Shown here in pieces: positions 5,893-12,015 of a DNA stretch of 14,010 nt. Every line of letters starts with the position of its first letter. Within the stretch, counting starts at the first letter, position 1. The notes under the pieces were generated by a model, which saw only the letters and a program-made list of their open reading frames with translations, did no database searches and had not been told where the DNA came from. The position numbers were made by a program, and so were the translations under genes. Source of the DNA: Candidatus Nealsoniibacteriota bacterium (GTDB lineage Bacteria > Patescibacteriota > Minisyncoccia > Minisyncoccales > GWA2-38-27); contig PWMZ01000070.1 of the NCBI GenBank assembly GCA_003559065.1, positions 1 to 14,010 of the forward strand. Reading direction: 5' to 3'.

Positions 5893-7631
5893 AAAACTTC
5901 TGTATTTTAAGTCATATTGACCATGGAAAATCGACCTTAGCCGATCGTTTTTTAGAATCAACCGGTACCGTTTCTAAAGATAAAATGCAAGATCAGTATT
6001 TGGATTCTATGGATTTGGAAAGAGAAAGGGGAATCACGATTAAAATGAGACCTTGTCGGATGAATTACAAGGGTGAAGTTTTGAATTTAATCGACACTCC
6101 CGGGCACGTTGACTTTTCCTATGAAGTTTCTAGGGCTTTGGCAGCCGTTGAGGGAGCCGTCTTGTTAGTAGATGTTTCCAAAGGAATCCAAGCCCAAACT
6201 TTGGCTAATTTAGAGTTAGCTAAAGATTTAATTATTATTCCTGTTTTGAATAAGATTGATTTGCCGAATGTTAAGATTGAGGAAAACTTAAAAGAAGTAA
6301 GCAATCTTTTAAAAACGGATGATATTTTACAAATTTCAGCCAAAAAGGGGATTAACATTGAAAGTGTTTTAGACGCTGTTTTACAGAAAGTACCGGAACC
6401 CGAAAAAGAGTTTAAAAAACCTTTTAAAGCTTTAATTTTTGATTCTACTTATGATCCCTTTAAAGGAGTTATCGCTTATATTAGAGTGGTTCAAGGAAAA
6501 ATCAGTAGTGATGATAAAATATTTTTATCTTCTGACAAAAAAGAAAACAAAATTAAAGAATTAGGTTATTTTAGTCCCGACTTTTCTCCTCAAAAAGAAT
6601 TGATAGCCGGTGAAATAGGCTATATTGCCACTGGGATTAAAGAACCTGGTAAGATTAAAATAGGAGATACTATTTTGAAAAACCAAGAGGAAAAACCCTT
6701 GCCCGGATATCAAGAGCCTAAGCCAATGGTTTTCGCCAATATTTATCATGAAGATCCCAATAAGTTTGTTGTTTTAAAAGAAGCTCTGGAAAAATTAAAA
6801 CTTAATGATCCTTCTTTGGTTTTTGATTTACAGAATAATGAGGCTTTAGGAAGGGGATTCAGGTGTGGTTTTTTAGGAACCCTACATATTGAAATTGTTT
6901 CTCAAAGATTGGAAAGAGAGTATAATTTAAATCTAGTTATTTCTACGCCCTCAGTTGTTTATAAGGTTGTTGATAAAAAAGGAAAAGAAGAATTAATTTA
7001 TTCGCCGGCCGATTTTCCCGACCAGTCTTTGATTAGTTCTACTAAAGAACCCTGGGCGGAATTAAAGATTATTTTTCCTACTCAATATTTAGGAAAAGTA
7101 ACCGAAATTTTAGAGACTATTGACGGGAAATATATTGAAACTGATTATTTGGGAGATAAAGTAATAATTATTTATGAAGCTCCTTTAAGAGAAATAATCC
7201 AAGATTTTTACGAAAAAATTAAAGGGGGAACCCAGGGCTTCGCTTCCTTATATTATAATATCTTGGATTTCAAGCCGGGAAACTTGGTAAAAATGGATGT
7301 TTTAATAGCTGGTAACCTAGAAACCGCTTTTTCTAAAATAGTACCGGAAAAAAAAGCTTATGAAGAAGGAAAAAGAATGGTTAAAAAACTAAAAGAAAGC
7401 TTGCCTAATCAACAGTTTGAAGTAGCTTTGCAAGCCGCTTTAGGAGGTAAGATTATTGCCAGAGAAACTATTTCCGGCCGGAGAAAGGATGTTACCGGGG
7501 ATCTTTACGGTGGAGATTACAGTAGAAAAAGAAAACTTTTAGAAAGACAAAAGAAAGGGAAGAAAGAACTCAAAAACAAAGGAAGGGTTAATATTCCTTC
7601 AGAAGTTTACTTGAAAGTTTTTAAGTCTTAA
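5889..7631 (+). CDS. lepA: Elongation factor 4 (LepA), translational GTPase
   Basis: Ribosome-bound GTPase that can back-translocate or remodel stalled elongation complexes. GTPase motifs are complete: H-I-D-H-G-K-S-T at 9-16, R-E-R-G-I-T at 45-50, D-T-P-G-H at 69-73, N-K-I-D at 121-124 and S-A-K at 150-152. The LepA-specific C-terminal domain is present, with L-Y-G-G-D-Y-S-R-K-R-K-L-L and Q-K-K-G-K-K near the end, which separates it from EF-G and TypA. At 580 residues it is slightly shorter than E. coli LepA, and it starts almost directly at the G1 region. The ATG overlaps the murJ stop by four bases and no SD is visible. Confidence 0.97.
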   Translation: MKNFCILSHIDHGKSTLADRFLESTGTVSKDKMQDQYLDSMDLERERGITIKMRPCRMNYKGEVLNLIDTPGHVDFSYEVSRALAAVEGAVLLVDVSKGIQAQTLANLELAKDLIIIPVLNKIDLPNVKIEENLKEVSNLLKTDDILQISAKKGINIESVLDAVLQKVPEPEKEFKKPFKALIFDSTYDPFKGVIAYIRVVQGKISSDDKIFLSSDKKENKIKELGYFSPDFSPQKELIAGEIGYIATGIKEPGKIKIGDTILKNQEEKPLPGYQEPKPMVFANIYHEDPNKFVVLKEALEKLKLNDPSLVFDLQNNEALGRGFRCGFLGTLHIEIVSQRLEREYNLNLVISTPSVVYKVVDKKGKEELIYSPADFPDQSLISSTKEPWAELKIIFPTQYLGKVTEILETIDGKYIETDYLGDKVIIIYEAPLREIIQDFYEKIKGGTQGFASLYYNILDFKPGNLVKMDVLIAGNLETAFSKIVPEKKAYEEGKRMVKKLKESLPNQQFEVALQAALGGKIIARETISGRRKDVTGDLYGGDYSRKRKLLERQKKGKKELKNKGRVNIPSEVYLKVFKS

Positions 7632-7633
7632 TG

Positions 7634-7726
7634 TTAAAATAAACCTACCAAGGTGGTAAAGACCATACTGAGAATAACAACCGAGACAACGACAATAACG
7701 ACTAATTTGGATAACTTTTTATTCAT
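7634..7726 (-). CDS. Putative 30-aa single-pass membrane peptide
   Basis: A short minus-strand frame lies in the lepA/FtsB gap. It begins M-N-K-K-L-S-K, continues with about 18 hydrophobic residues dominated by Val, Ile and Leu, and ends V-G-L-F before TAA at 7636-7634. A basic start followed by one hydrophobic helix suggests an inner-membrane peptide with a cytoplasmic N-terminus. No SD is present, but a promoter (TTGCTT, 17 bases, TATAAA) is placed so that transcription would begin at or next to the ATG. It fills nearly all of an otherwise empty 110-base gap in a compact genome. I do not recognise a family, and a chance frame of this size cannot be excluded. Confidence 0.5.
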   Translation of the reverse strand: MNKKLSKLVVIVVVSVVILSMVFTTLVGLF

Positions 7727-7733
7727 ATATCTT

Positions 7734-7762
7734 TTTATAACATGAGCCGTCGAAAAAAGCAA
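7734..7762 (-). promoter_or_regulatory. Candidate promoter for the small membrane peptide
   Basis: On the minus strand TTGCTT (7762-7757) and TATAAA (7739-7734) are 17 bases apart, and the ATG at 7726 follows the -10 box after seven bases, where transcription would normally start. The -35 box lies inside the beginning of the divergent FtsB-like gene. The same TTGCTT, 17-base spacing and short -10 to ATG distance recur at murJ. Confidence 0.5.
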
Positions 7763-8104
7763 AATACTTTCACTAAACTTCTTACTTTTTTAATATTATC
7801 CTTATTAGTCGTTTTTCTTTTGTTAAGTAATCTGAGGATATATCGTCAAAGAAGACAACATTTGTCCATTATAGATCAACTAGAAGAGAAAGAAAAAGAA
7901 TTACTTCAAGAAAAAGAAAAATTTGAAAAAAAATTAGAACAAGTTCACAGCGAAGAAAGTTTGGAAAGAATAGCAAGAGAGCAGTTGAATTTAATCAGAC
8001 CTGGAGAGCGAGTGGTGGTGATAAAAATAGAAGAGCCAGAGAAAGAGGTAGCAACAGAAGAGGAAAGTAGTTTTTGGGACTTTGATTGGCTATTTTTTAG
8101 ATAG
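7742..8104 (+). CDS. FtsB/DivIC-family septum formation protein
   Basis: Small bitopic divisome protein that in known systems joins FtsL and FtsQ/DivIB to recruit and activate septal wall synthesis. The 120 residues show a basic cytoplasmic start (R-R-K-K), one membrane helix at about 12-31, a Glu/Lys/Leu-rich coiled coil at about 42-72 and the family signature E-R-I-A-R-E-Q-L-N-L-I-R-P-G-E-R at about 78-93, followed by an acidic tail ending in an aromatic cluster. It could equally be named FtsL-like; such short proteins are hard to separate. No SD is visible. It follows lepA by 110 bases, and its TAG touches the first base of tRNA-Gly. Confidence 0.88.
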   Translation: MSRRKKQNTFTKLLTFLILSLLVVFLLLSNLRIYRQRRQHLSIIDQLEEKEKELLQEKEKFEKKLEQVHSEESLERIAREQLNLIRPGERVVVIKIEEPEKEVATEEESSFWDFDWLFFR

Positions 8105-8178
8105 GCGGGGTTGGTATAGTGGCATTACGTAACCTTCCCAAGGTTGAAAGGCGGGTTCGATTCCCGTACCCCGCTCCA
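8105..8178 (+). tRNA. tRNA-Gly (anticodon CCC)
   Basis: The acceptor stem GCGGGGT (8105-8111) pairs perfectly with ACCCCGC (8168-8174), followed by discriminator T and an encoded CCA. The anticodon arm TAACC-TTCCCAA-GGTTG places CCC at positions 34-36, which reads GGG glycine codons. The T arm has the TTCGATT loop with a GCGGG/CCCGT stem, and the D arm is short (GTA/TAC). The gene starts on the base after the stop codon of the FtsB-like gene, so the precursor must be cut by RNase P from an mRNA with no spacer. Confidence 0.95.
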
Positions 8179-8196
8179 ATTTTTACTGAATTTGAT

Positions 8197-8225
8197 TTGA
8201 CATAATACTAAAAGTATATTATTAT
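8197..8225 (+). promoter_or_regulatory. ndk promoter (sigma-70 type)
   Basis: A perfect -35 TTGACA (8197-8202) and a good -10 TATTAT (8220-8225) are 17 bases apart. The leader would be about 44 bases long and carries a strong SD. The spacer contains a small palindrome, ATACT-AAA-AGTAT (8205-8217), which could be an operator or chance. Confidence 0.8.
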
Positions 8226-8275
8226 TTATTTAAGTTCTTTGACATTAACTAGCCCCTAAATAACAGGAGGAAAAC

Positions 8276-8824
8276 GTGAAAAAAGAGAGAACTTTTGTAC
8301 TTTTAAAGCCCGATGCAGTAAAAAGGAAAGTGGTAGGAGAAATCCTAAGTCGATTTGAAAGAGTTGGCTTAGAAATAACAGCTTTGAAAGTAACGGTTCC
8401 TACGGAATCATTACTGAAAAGCTACCTTCCCAGTTCAGAAAGTTGGATTATAGGAATGGGCGGGAAAGCTATCGCCTATTTCAAAAGGAATGAGCTGGAG
8501 ATTAAAGAAACTTTTAATACGGAGGAGGCCTACGAAATAGGAAAACGAATAGAAGAAAGTATTTACCGGTATATGACATCAGGTCCGGTAATTGCAGTCG
8601 TATTGAGAGGATTTAATGCGATTGAAGTTGTCAGAAAGCTAGTGGGAAATACAATTCCTGCTAAAGCCGAACCCGGGACCATTAGGGGAGACTATGAAAG
8701 TAGTTCTCCTGATATGCTTGATATTTCAGAGTTGGGTTGTCAGAACCTGATTCATGCCGCTGATTGTGAAGAGTCGGCAAGAAAAGAAATTCAAGCTTGG
8801 TTCAATTCTGACGAAGTAGTTTAA
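8276..8824 (+). CDS. ndk: Nucleoside diphosphate kinase, long form
   Basis: Exchanges the terminal phosphate between nucleoside tri- and diphosphates in the cytoplasm through a phosphohistidine intermediate. Key features are K-P-D-A at 11-14, T-S-G-P-V at 101-105, P-G-T-I-R-G-D at 123-129 and catalytic His150 in Q-N-L-I-H-A-A-D-C-E-E-S-A. The Arg usual before that Asn is Gln. At 182 residues it exceeds the common 140-150; the extra part lies at about 51-97, with W-I-I-G-M-G and E-E-A-Y-E-I-G-K-R, a long NDK variant I recall from archaea and reduced bacteria. The GTG start is fixed by AGGAGG at 8265-8270. Sampled lines are 37-48% GC, higher than most neighbours. It leads a two-gene unit with its own promoter. 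Confidence 0.93.
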   Translation: MKKERTFVLLKPDAVKRKVVGEILSRFERVGLEITALKVTVPTESLLKSYLPSSESWIIGMGGKAIAYFKRNELEIKETFNTEEAYEIGKRIEESIYRYMTSGPVIAVVLRGFNAIEVVRKLVGNTIPAKAEPGTIRGDYESSSPDMLDISELGCQNLIHAADCEESARKEIQAWFNSDEVV

Positions 8825-8842
8825 CAAATCTTTTTTTACTAA

Positions 8843-8847
8843 GGAGG
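8843..8847 (+). promoter_or_regulatory. Strong ribosome binding site of the TPR-like gene
   Basis: GGAGG within AAGGAGGAAG stands eight bases before the ATG at 8856 and fixes that start. It is notable because eleven or so other genes in this window have no recognisable SD; only dapB, ndk and this gene do. Confidence 0.85.
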
Positions 8848-8855
8848 AAGAGAAG

Positions 8856-9167
8856 ATGAACAGAGAAGATGGGTTGGTGAAAGTAAGGAAATTGCAGAAA
8901 AAACTGGAAGAATTGATTAGGATTCGTGATTTTCGAAGAGCGGCCGAGGTGACTTACGTTCTGTCACAAATTTATCTTGACCTTGGTCAAGAAGAAAATG
9001 CGGTGGCAAGCGCCAAAGAGAGTCTCGAGCTCTTTGATAAATGCGCAATGGAAACCGAAAAGGACTGTGCAACTCTCTTTGGTGAATTAGAAGGGGTTTT
9101 AATCCCTTCCTTGATTCACCAGGAGGTCGTTCTCAGAAAAATGAGGACGAGAATTCCCGGTTTTTAA
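8856..9167 (+). CDS. Small TPR-like helical protein, unknown function
   Basis: A 103-residue, all-helical, soluble-looking protein that I do not recognise. Residues about 24-58 resemble a tetratricopeptide repeat: a helix with A-A-E-V-T-Y-V-L-S-Q-I-Y, a turn at D-L-G-Q, then E-N-A-V-A-S-A-K-E-S-L-E-L-F. An amphipathic helix precedes it and two Cys (about 63 and 70) follow. With barely more than one repeat it probably binds a partner or forms dimers, but nothing in the sequence names one. It lies 31 bases after ndk with its own strong SD and a terminator after its stop, so it is probably cotranscribed with ndk. One sampled line is 50% GC, matching ndk and dapB rather than the AT-rich neighbours. 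Confidence 0.85.
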   Translation: MNREDGLVKVRKLQKKLEELIRIRDFRRAAEVTYVLSQIYLDLGQEENAVASAKESLELFDKCAMETEKDCATLFGELEGVLIPSLIHQEVVLRKMRTRIPGF

Positions 9168-9173
9168 TATCAT

Positions 9174-9215
9174 GCCCCGGAGAAGTTGTAATAACTTTTA
9201 CCGGGGCCTTTTTTT
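9174..9215 (+). terminator. Terminator of the ndk unit
   Basis: GCCCCGG (9174-9180) pairs with CCGGGGC (9201-9207), with an inner AAGTT/AACTT extension, and is followed by C and seven T residues (9209-9215). It begins seven bases after the TPR-like stop codon and is a strong intrinsic terminator. Confidence 0.92.
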
Positions 9216-9252
9216 ATTGGTGTATGTTATTTTTTTACAAGACGATTGGATT

Positions 9253-9280
9253 TTTACGGAAGTTTTTGGTAAGATATACT
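9253..9280 (+). promoter_or_regulatory. Candidate promoter of the MscS operon
   Basis: TTTACG (9253-9258) and TATACT (9275-9280) are 16 bases apart in the gap after the ndk terminator. Transcription would begin about 33 bases before the channel gene ATG, with no SD in that leader. The boxes are imperfect, but a promoter is needed here because the upstream unit is terminated. Confidence 0.45.
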
Positions 9281-9319
9281 TGTTGATTTTTTAACTCAAT
9301 ATGTTATTTTAAACAACAG

Positions 9320-10159
9320 ATGGATATTATAAATTTAGAAAGAATTACTCCTTGGCTATTAAACCATGGTTTAAGAATATTACTAATTATTTTAGCCGGT
9401 CTTGTTTTACATAGACTCGCTAGGGTTTTTGTTAAAAAATTAATTAAAAAAGTAATTGTTAATGACGAATGCAGCGAAGCCAGAGAAAAAAGAGAAGAGA
9501 CTTTGGTTCGTATTTTTTCCGGATTTTTAAAAATTTTAATTATTCTTTTCGTTATTATAATGATTATGCAAGAACTGGGTTTTGCTATCGCTCCCATTCT
9601 AGCTGGAGCCGGAGTGGCCGGTTTGGCTTTTGGTTTTGGAGGACAGTATTTAATTAGAGATTTGGTTTCCGGTTTTTTCATTATTATCGAAAATCAATAT
9701 CGAGTGGGTGATGTCGTCCAGATAGGGAATGCTTTCGGAATAGTCGAAGACATTACTTTAAGAATGACTACCATTAGGGATTTGGACGGGGGAGCCCATC
9801 ATATTCCTCATGGAGAAATACATCAAGTAAATAATCATTCGAAAAAATTTGGAAGAGTCAATCTTAATATAGGTATTTCTTATAATTCTAATTTAGAAAA
9901 AGTAATTTCAGTAATTAACGGAGTAGGCAAAGAGCTAGCGGAGGATTCTCAGTGGAAAGAATATATCTTAGAGCCCCCTCAATTTTTAAGGGTTGATAAC
10001 TTTGCCGATTCAGCTATTATTATTAAAATACTGGGTAAAACCAAGCCAATTCACCAATGGGCAGTTACCGGAGAATTAAGAAAAAGAATTAAGATTGCTT
10101 TTGATAAAGAAGGAATTGTTATTCCTTTTCCCCAAAGAGTTATTCACCAGCCAGCATAG
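9320..10159 (+). CDS. MscS-family mechanosensitive channel
   Basis: Small-conductance mechanosensitive channel that opens under membrane tension to release solutes on osmotic downshock. The 279 residues show membrane helices at about 16-34 and 65-85, then a Gly/Ala-rich pore helix at about 88-112 (A-G-A-G-V-A-G-L-A-F-G-F-G-G-Q) as in MscS TM3. The cytoplasmic beta domain follows with R-V-G-D-V-V-Q-I-G at about 128-136, V-E-D-I-T-L-R-M-T-T-I-R and H-I-P-H-G-E-I, then the C-terminal alpha/beta domain ending P-F-P-Q. Length agrees with E. coli MscS (286). No SD is seen. The last ten bases, including the TAG stop, are also the first ten bases of tRNA-Thr. Confidence 0.95.
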   Translation: MDIINLERITPWLLNHGLRILLIILAGLVLHRLARVFVKKLIKKVIVNDECSEAREKREETLVRIFSGFLKILIILFVIIMIMQELGFAIAPILAGAGVAGLAFGFGGQYLIRDLVSGFFIIIENQYRVGDVVQIGNAFGIVEDITLRMTTIRDLDGGAHHIPHGEIHQVNNHSKKFGRVNLNIGISYNSNLEKVISVINGVGKELAEDSQWKEYILEPPQFLRVDNFADSAIIIKILGKTKPIHQWAVTGELRKRIKIAFDKEGIVIPFPQRVIHQPA

Positions 10160-10221
10160 CTCAGGGGTAGAGCAACTCTTTCGTAAAGAGTAGGTCAAGG
10201 GTTCAAATCCTTTTGCTGGCT
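10150..10221 (+). tRNA. tRNA-Thr (anticodon CGT)
   Basis: The acceptor stem GCCAGCA (10150-10156) pairs perfectly with TGCTGGC (10214-10220); discriminator T follows and no CCA is encoded (TTG comes next). The D arm is GCTC/GAGC, the anticodon arm ACTCT-TTCGTAA-AGAGT puts CGT at 34-36 (reads ACG), and the T arm is AAGGG-TTCAAAT-CCTTT. It overlaps the end of the MscS gene by ten bases; bases 8-10 of the tRNA (TAG) are that gene's stop codon. prfB begins eleven bases after its 3' end. Confidence 0.95.
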
Positions 10222-10232
10222 TGTAAAAATAT

Positions 10233-11316
10233 ATGGAAGAAAGAATAAAAAACATTGAGAATAAGATCCATCATTTGATGGACTGCCTTTGACTTTGAAA
10301 AAAAGAAAAAAAAATTAAAAGAATTAAAAGAAAAATCTTTAAAAAAAGATTTTTGGGATAATCAAAAAATGGCTTCTCAGATAATGCAAGAAATAGCCGA
10401 GATTGAAGAAGAAGTTGAGTTTTTTCAAAAATCACAAATAGAAGCCCAAGACTTAAAAGAATTCCTTGAAATTTTGAAAGAAAAAGAATTGGAAGAGAAA
10501 GTGAGTGAGTTAGAAAAAAAGATAAAAGAAAAAGAGTTGGAGGTATTTTTGTCGGGAAAATATGATAGAAACGACGCTATTTTACAAATTTTTGCCGGAG
10601 CTGGAGGGGTTGATGCTCAAGATTGGGTGGCTATGCTCTTAAGAATGTTTCAAAAGTACGCTGAAAACAAAAACTTTGAAGTTGAAAAACTAGACCAGTC
10701 ATTCGGAGAGGGGGTTGGTCCGGAAGGGAGAGCGGGCTTAAAATCAGTTACTTTAGAAATAAAAGGAAAGCTCGCTTATGGGACTTTAAAAAGAGAAACC
10801 GGAGTTCATAGATTGGTAAGAATTTCTCCTTTTTCGGCTAAAAAGTTAAGACATACTTCTTTCGCCCTGGTGGAAGTTCTACCTAAGTTAAAAGAGAAAG
10901 ACATAAAAGACATTGAGATAAAACCGGAAGACATTAAATTGGATACCCTGAAAGCCTCGGGGCCCGGAGGTCAAAATGTTAACAAAAGAGAAACAGCGAT
11001 AAGAGTTACTCATTTACCTACCGGAATAGTAGTCAATGCTCAGTCAGAAAGGTCGCAAGTAAGAAACAGGGAAAAGGCAATGGATATTTTATATGCTAAA
11101 CTTTATCAAAAACAAAAAGAAGAGCAAGAATCAAGGTTAAAAAAAATTAAAGGAGAAAACGTTTCCGCCAGCTGGGGAAACCAGATAAGATCCTACGTTT
11201 TACATCCTTACCAGCAAGTTAAAGACTTAAGAACCGAAGTAGAATTAAAAGATGTAGAAGCGGTTCTAAATGGAAATTTAGACGAGTTTATTAAACAAGA
11301 AATTAAATTACAATGA
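10233..11316 (+). CDS. prfB: Peptide chain release factor 2, programmed +1 frameshift
   Basis: RF2 recognises UAA and UGA and triggers release of the finished peptide. Translation starts at ATG 10233, runs 19 codons to CTT at 10287-10289, meets TGA, and continues after skipping T10290 with GAC at 10291, giving 360 residues (join 10233-10289, 10291-11316), close to the usual 365. The rejoined frame includes D-F-W-D-N, typical of RF2 N-terminal regions and lost if translation started at the ATG at 10369. The codon-recognition tripeptide S-P-F is at about 198-200 and the catalytic G-G-Q at about 245-247, so it is RF2, not RF1. No SD precedes the start. The stop overlaps ftsE (ATGA). prfB next to ftsEX is a common bacterial order. 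Confidence 0.95.
10267..10293 (+). promoter_or_regulatory. prfB recoding site
   Basis: CTT-TGA-C (10287-10293) is the conserved RF2 slippery site, where low RF2 lets the ribosome shift +1 past the UGA and make more RF2. The purine-rich SD-like element of E. coli (AGGGGG, three bases before CUU) is missing; only GATGGA (10277-10282) is near. GATGGA is also the 3' arm of a 6-bp hairpin, TCCATC-ATTT-GATGGA (10267-10282), ending four bases before the slip codon. Confidence 0.9.
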
Positions 11317-12011
11317 TATCTTTAAATCAAGTCAGTAAAATATATCCTTCCCGACAAAAAAGTGGTCCTTCGACCATTGCTTTAGACAACGTTTCTTTTA
11401 CCGTTGGTAGAAAAGAATTCGTTTCTTTAGTTGGAAAATCGGGCGCGGGTAAAACCACTCTTTTAAAATTAATTATTGCCGAAGAAAAACCAACCAGAGG
11501 AAAGATTTTTTTTGACAATAAAGACATTTCTAAATTAAAGGGTTTTCAAGTTCCTCATTTAAGAAGAAAAATGGGGGTGGTTTTTCAAGATTATAGGCTT
11601 TTTCCTAAAAAAACCACTTATGAAAATATCGCCTATATCTTAGAAATAATGGGCAAAAAAGACGAAGAAATTGCTTGGGAAGTCTCTCAGGTATTAGAGG
11701 TTGTTGGTCTGGAAAATAGGGCCTATAATTTCCCCGACGAACTTTCCGGAGGAGAAAAACAGAGAGTAGCCATTGCTCGAGCTTTAATTCATCGTCCCGA
11801 AGTAATTTTAGCTGATGAGCCGACTGGGAATCTAGATCCTTACAATATGTTTGAAATAATTAAGCTTTTAGTTAAAATATATGAAATGGGGACAACCGTC
11901 GTTTTAGCCACTCATGATAAACAATTAATTAATATTTTGAAAAAAAGAGTAATTACCTTACAAGAAGGAAAGGTCATAAGAGACGAACAAAGAGGTAGGT
12001 TTATATTATAA
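11313..12011 (+). CDS. ftsE: Cell-division ABC transporter ATPase FtsE
   Basis: ATPase partner of FtsX; the complex couples divisome assembly to activation of peptidoglycan hydrolases. The 232 residues contain Walker A G-K-S-G-A-G-K-T-T at 41-49, the Q loop V-F-Q-D-Y-R-L-F near 90-97, signature L-S-G-G-E at 144-148, Walker B V-I-L-A-D-E at 164-169 with P-T-G-N-L-D, and H-loop His201. F-Q-D-Y-R-L-F and adjacency to ftsX support FtsE over other small ABC ATPases such as LolD. It overlaps prfB by four bases (ATGA) and precedes ftsX by four bases, indicating one coupled operon. Confidence 0.95.
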   Translation: MISLNQVSKIYPSRQKSGPSTIALDNVSFTVGRKEFVSLVGKSGAGKTTLLKLIIAEEKPTRGKIFFDNKDISKLKGFQVPHLRRKMGVVFQDYRLFPKKTTYENIAYILEIMGKKDEEIAWEVSQVLEVVGLENRAYNFPDELSGGEKQRVAIARALIHRPEVILADEPTGNLDPYNMFEIIKLLVKIYEMGTTVVLATHDKQLINILKKRVITLQEGKVIRDEQRGRFIL

Positions 12012-12015
12012 TTTT

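Noticed and set aside
8238..8262. Second TTGACA (8239-8244) as another ndk promoter
   Set aside because: No -10-like hexamer lies 16-18 bases downstream; the nearest TAAATA is only 12 bases away.
9304..9681. Minus-strand open frame of 125 codons opposite the MscS gene
   Set aside because: Low-complexity Lys/Ile/Pro-rich translation fully opposite a clearly real gene; it is a shadow.
10290..10292. TGA recoded as an amino acid (as in some Patescibacteria)
   Set aside because: TGA ends pgk, murJ and ftsX at family-typical positions, and RF2 is encoded, so TGA acts as a stop here.
10369..11316. prfB starting at the internal ATG at 10369
   Set aside because: This start would drop the first 45 residues, including D-F-W-D-N, and ignore the CTT-TGA-C recoding site; the shifted frame from 10233 joins it exactly.
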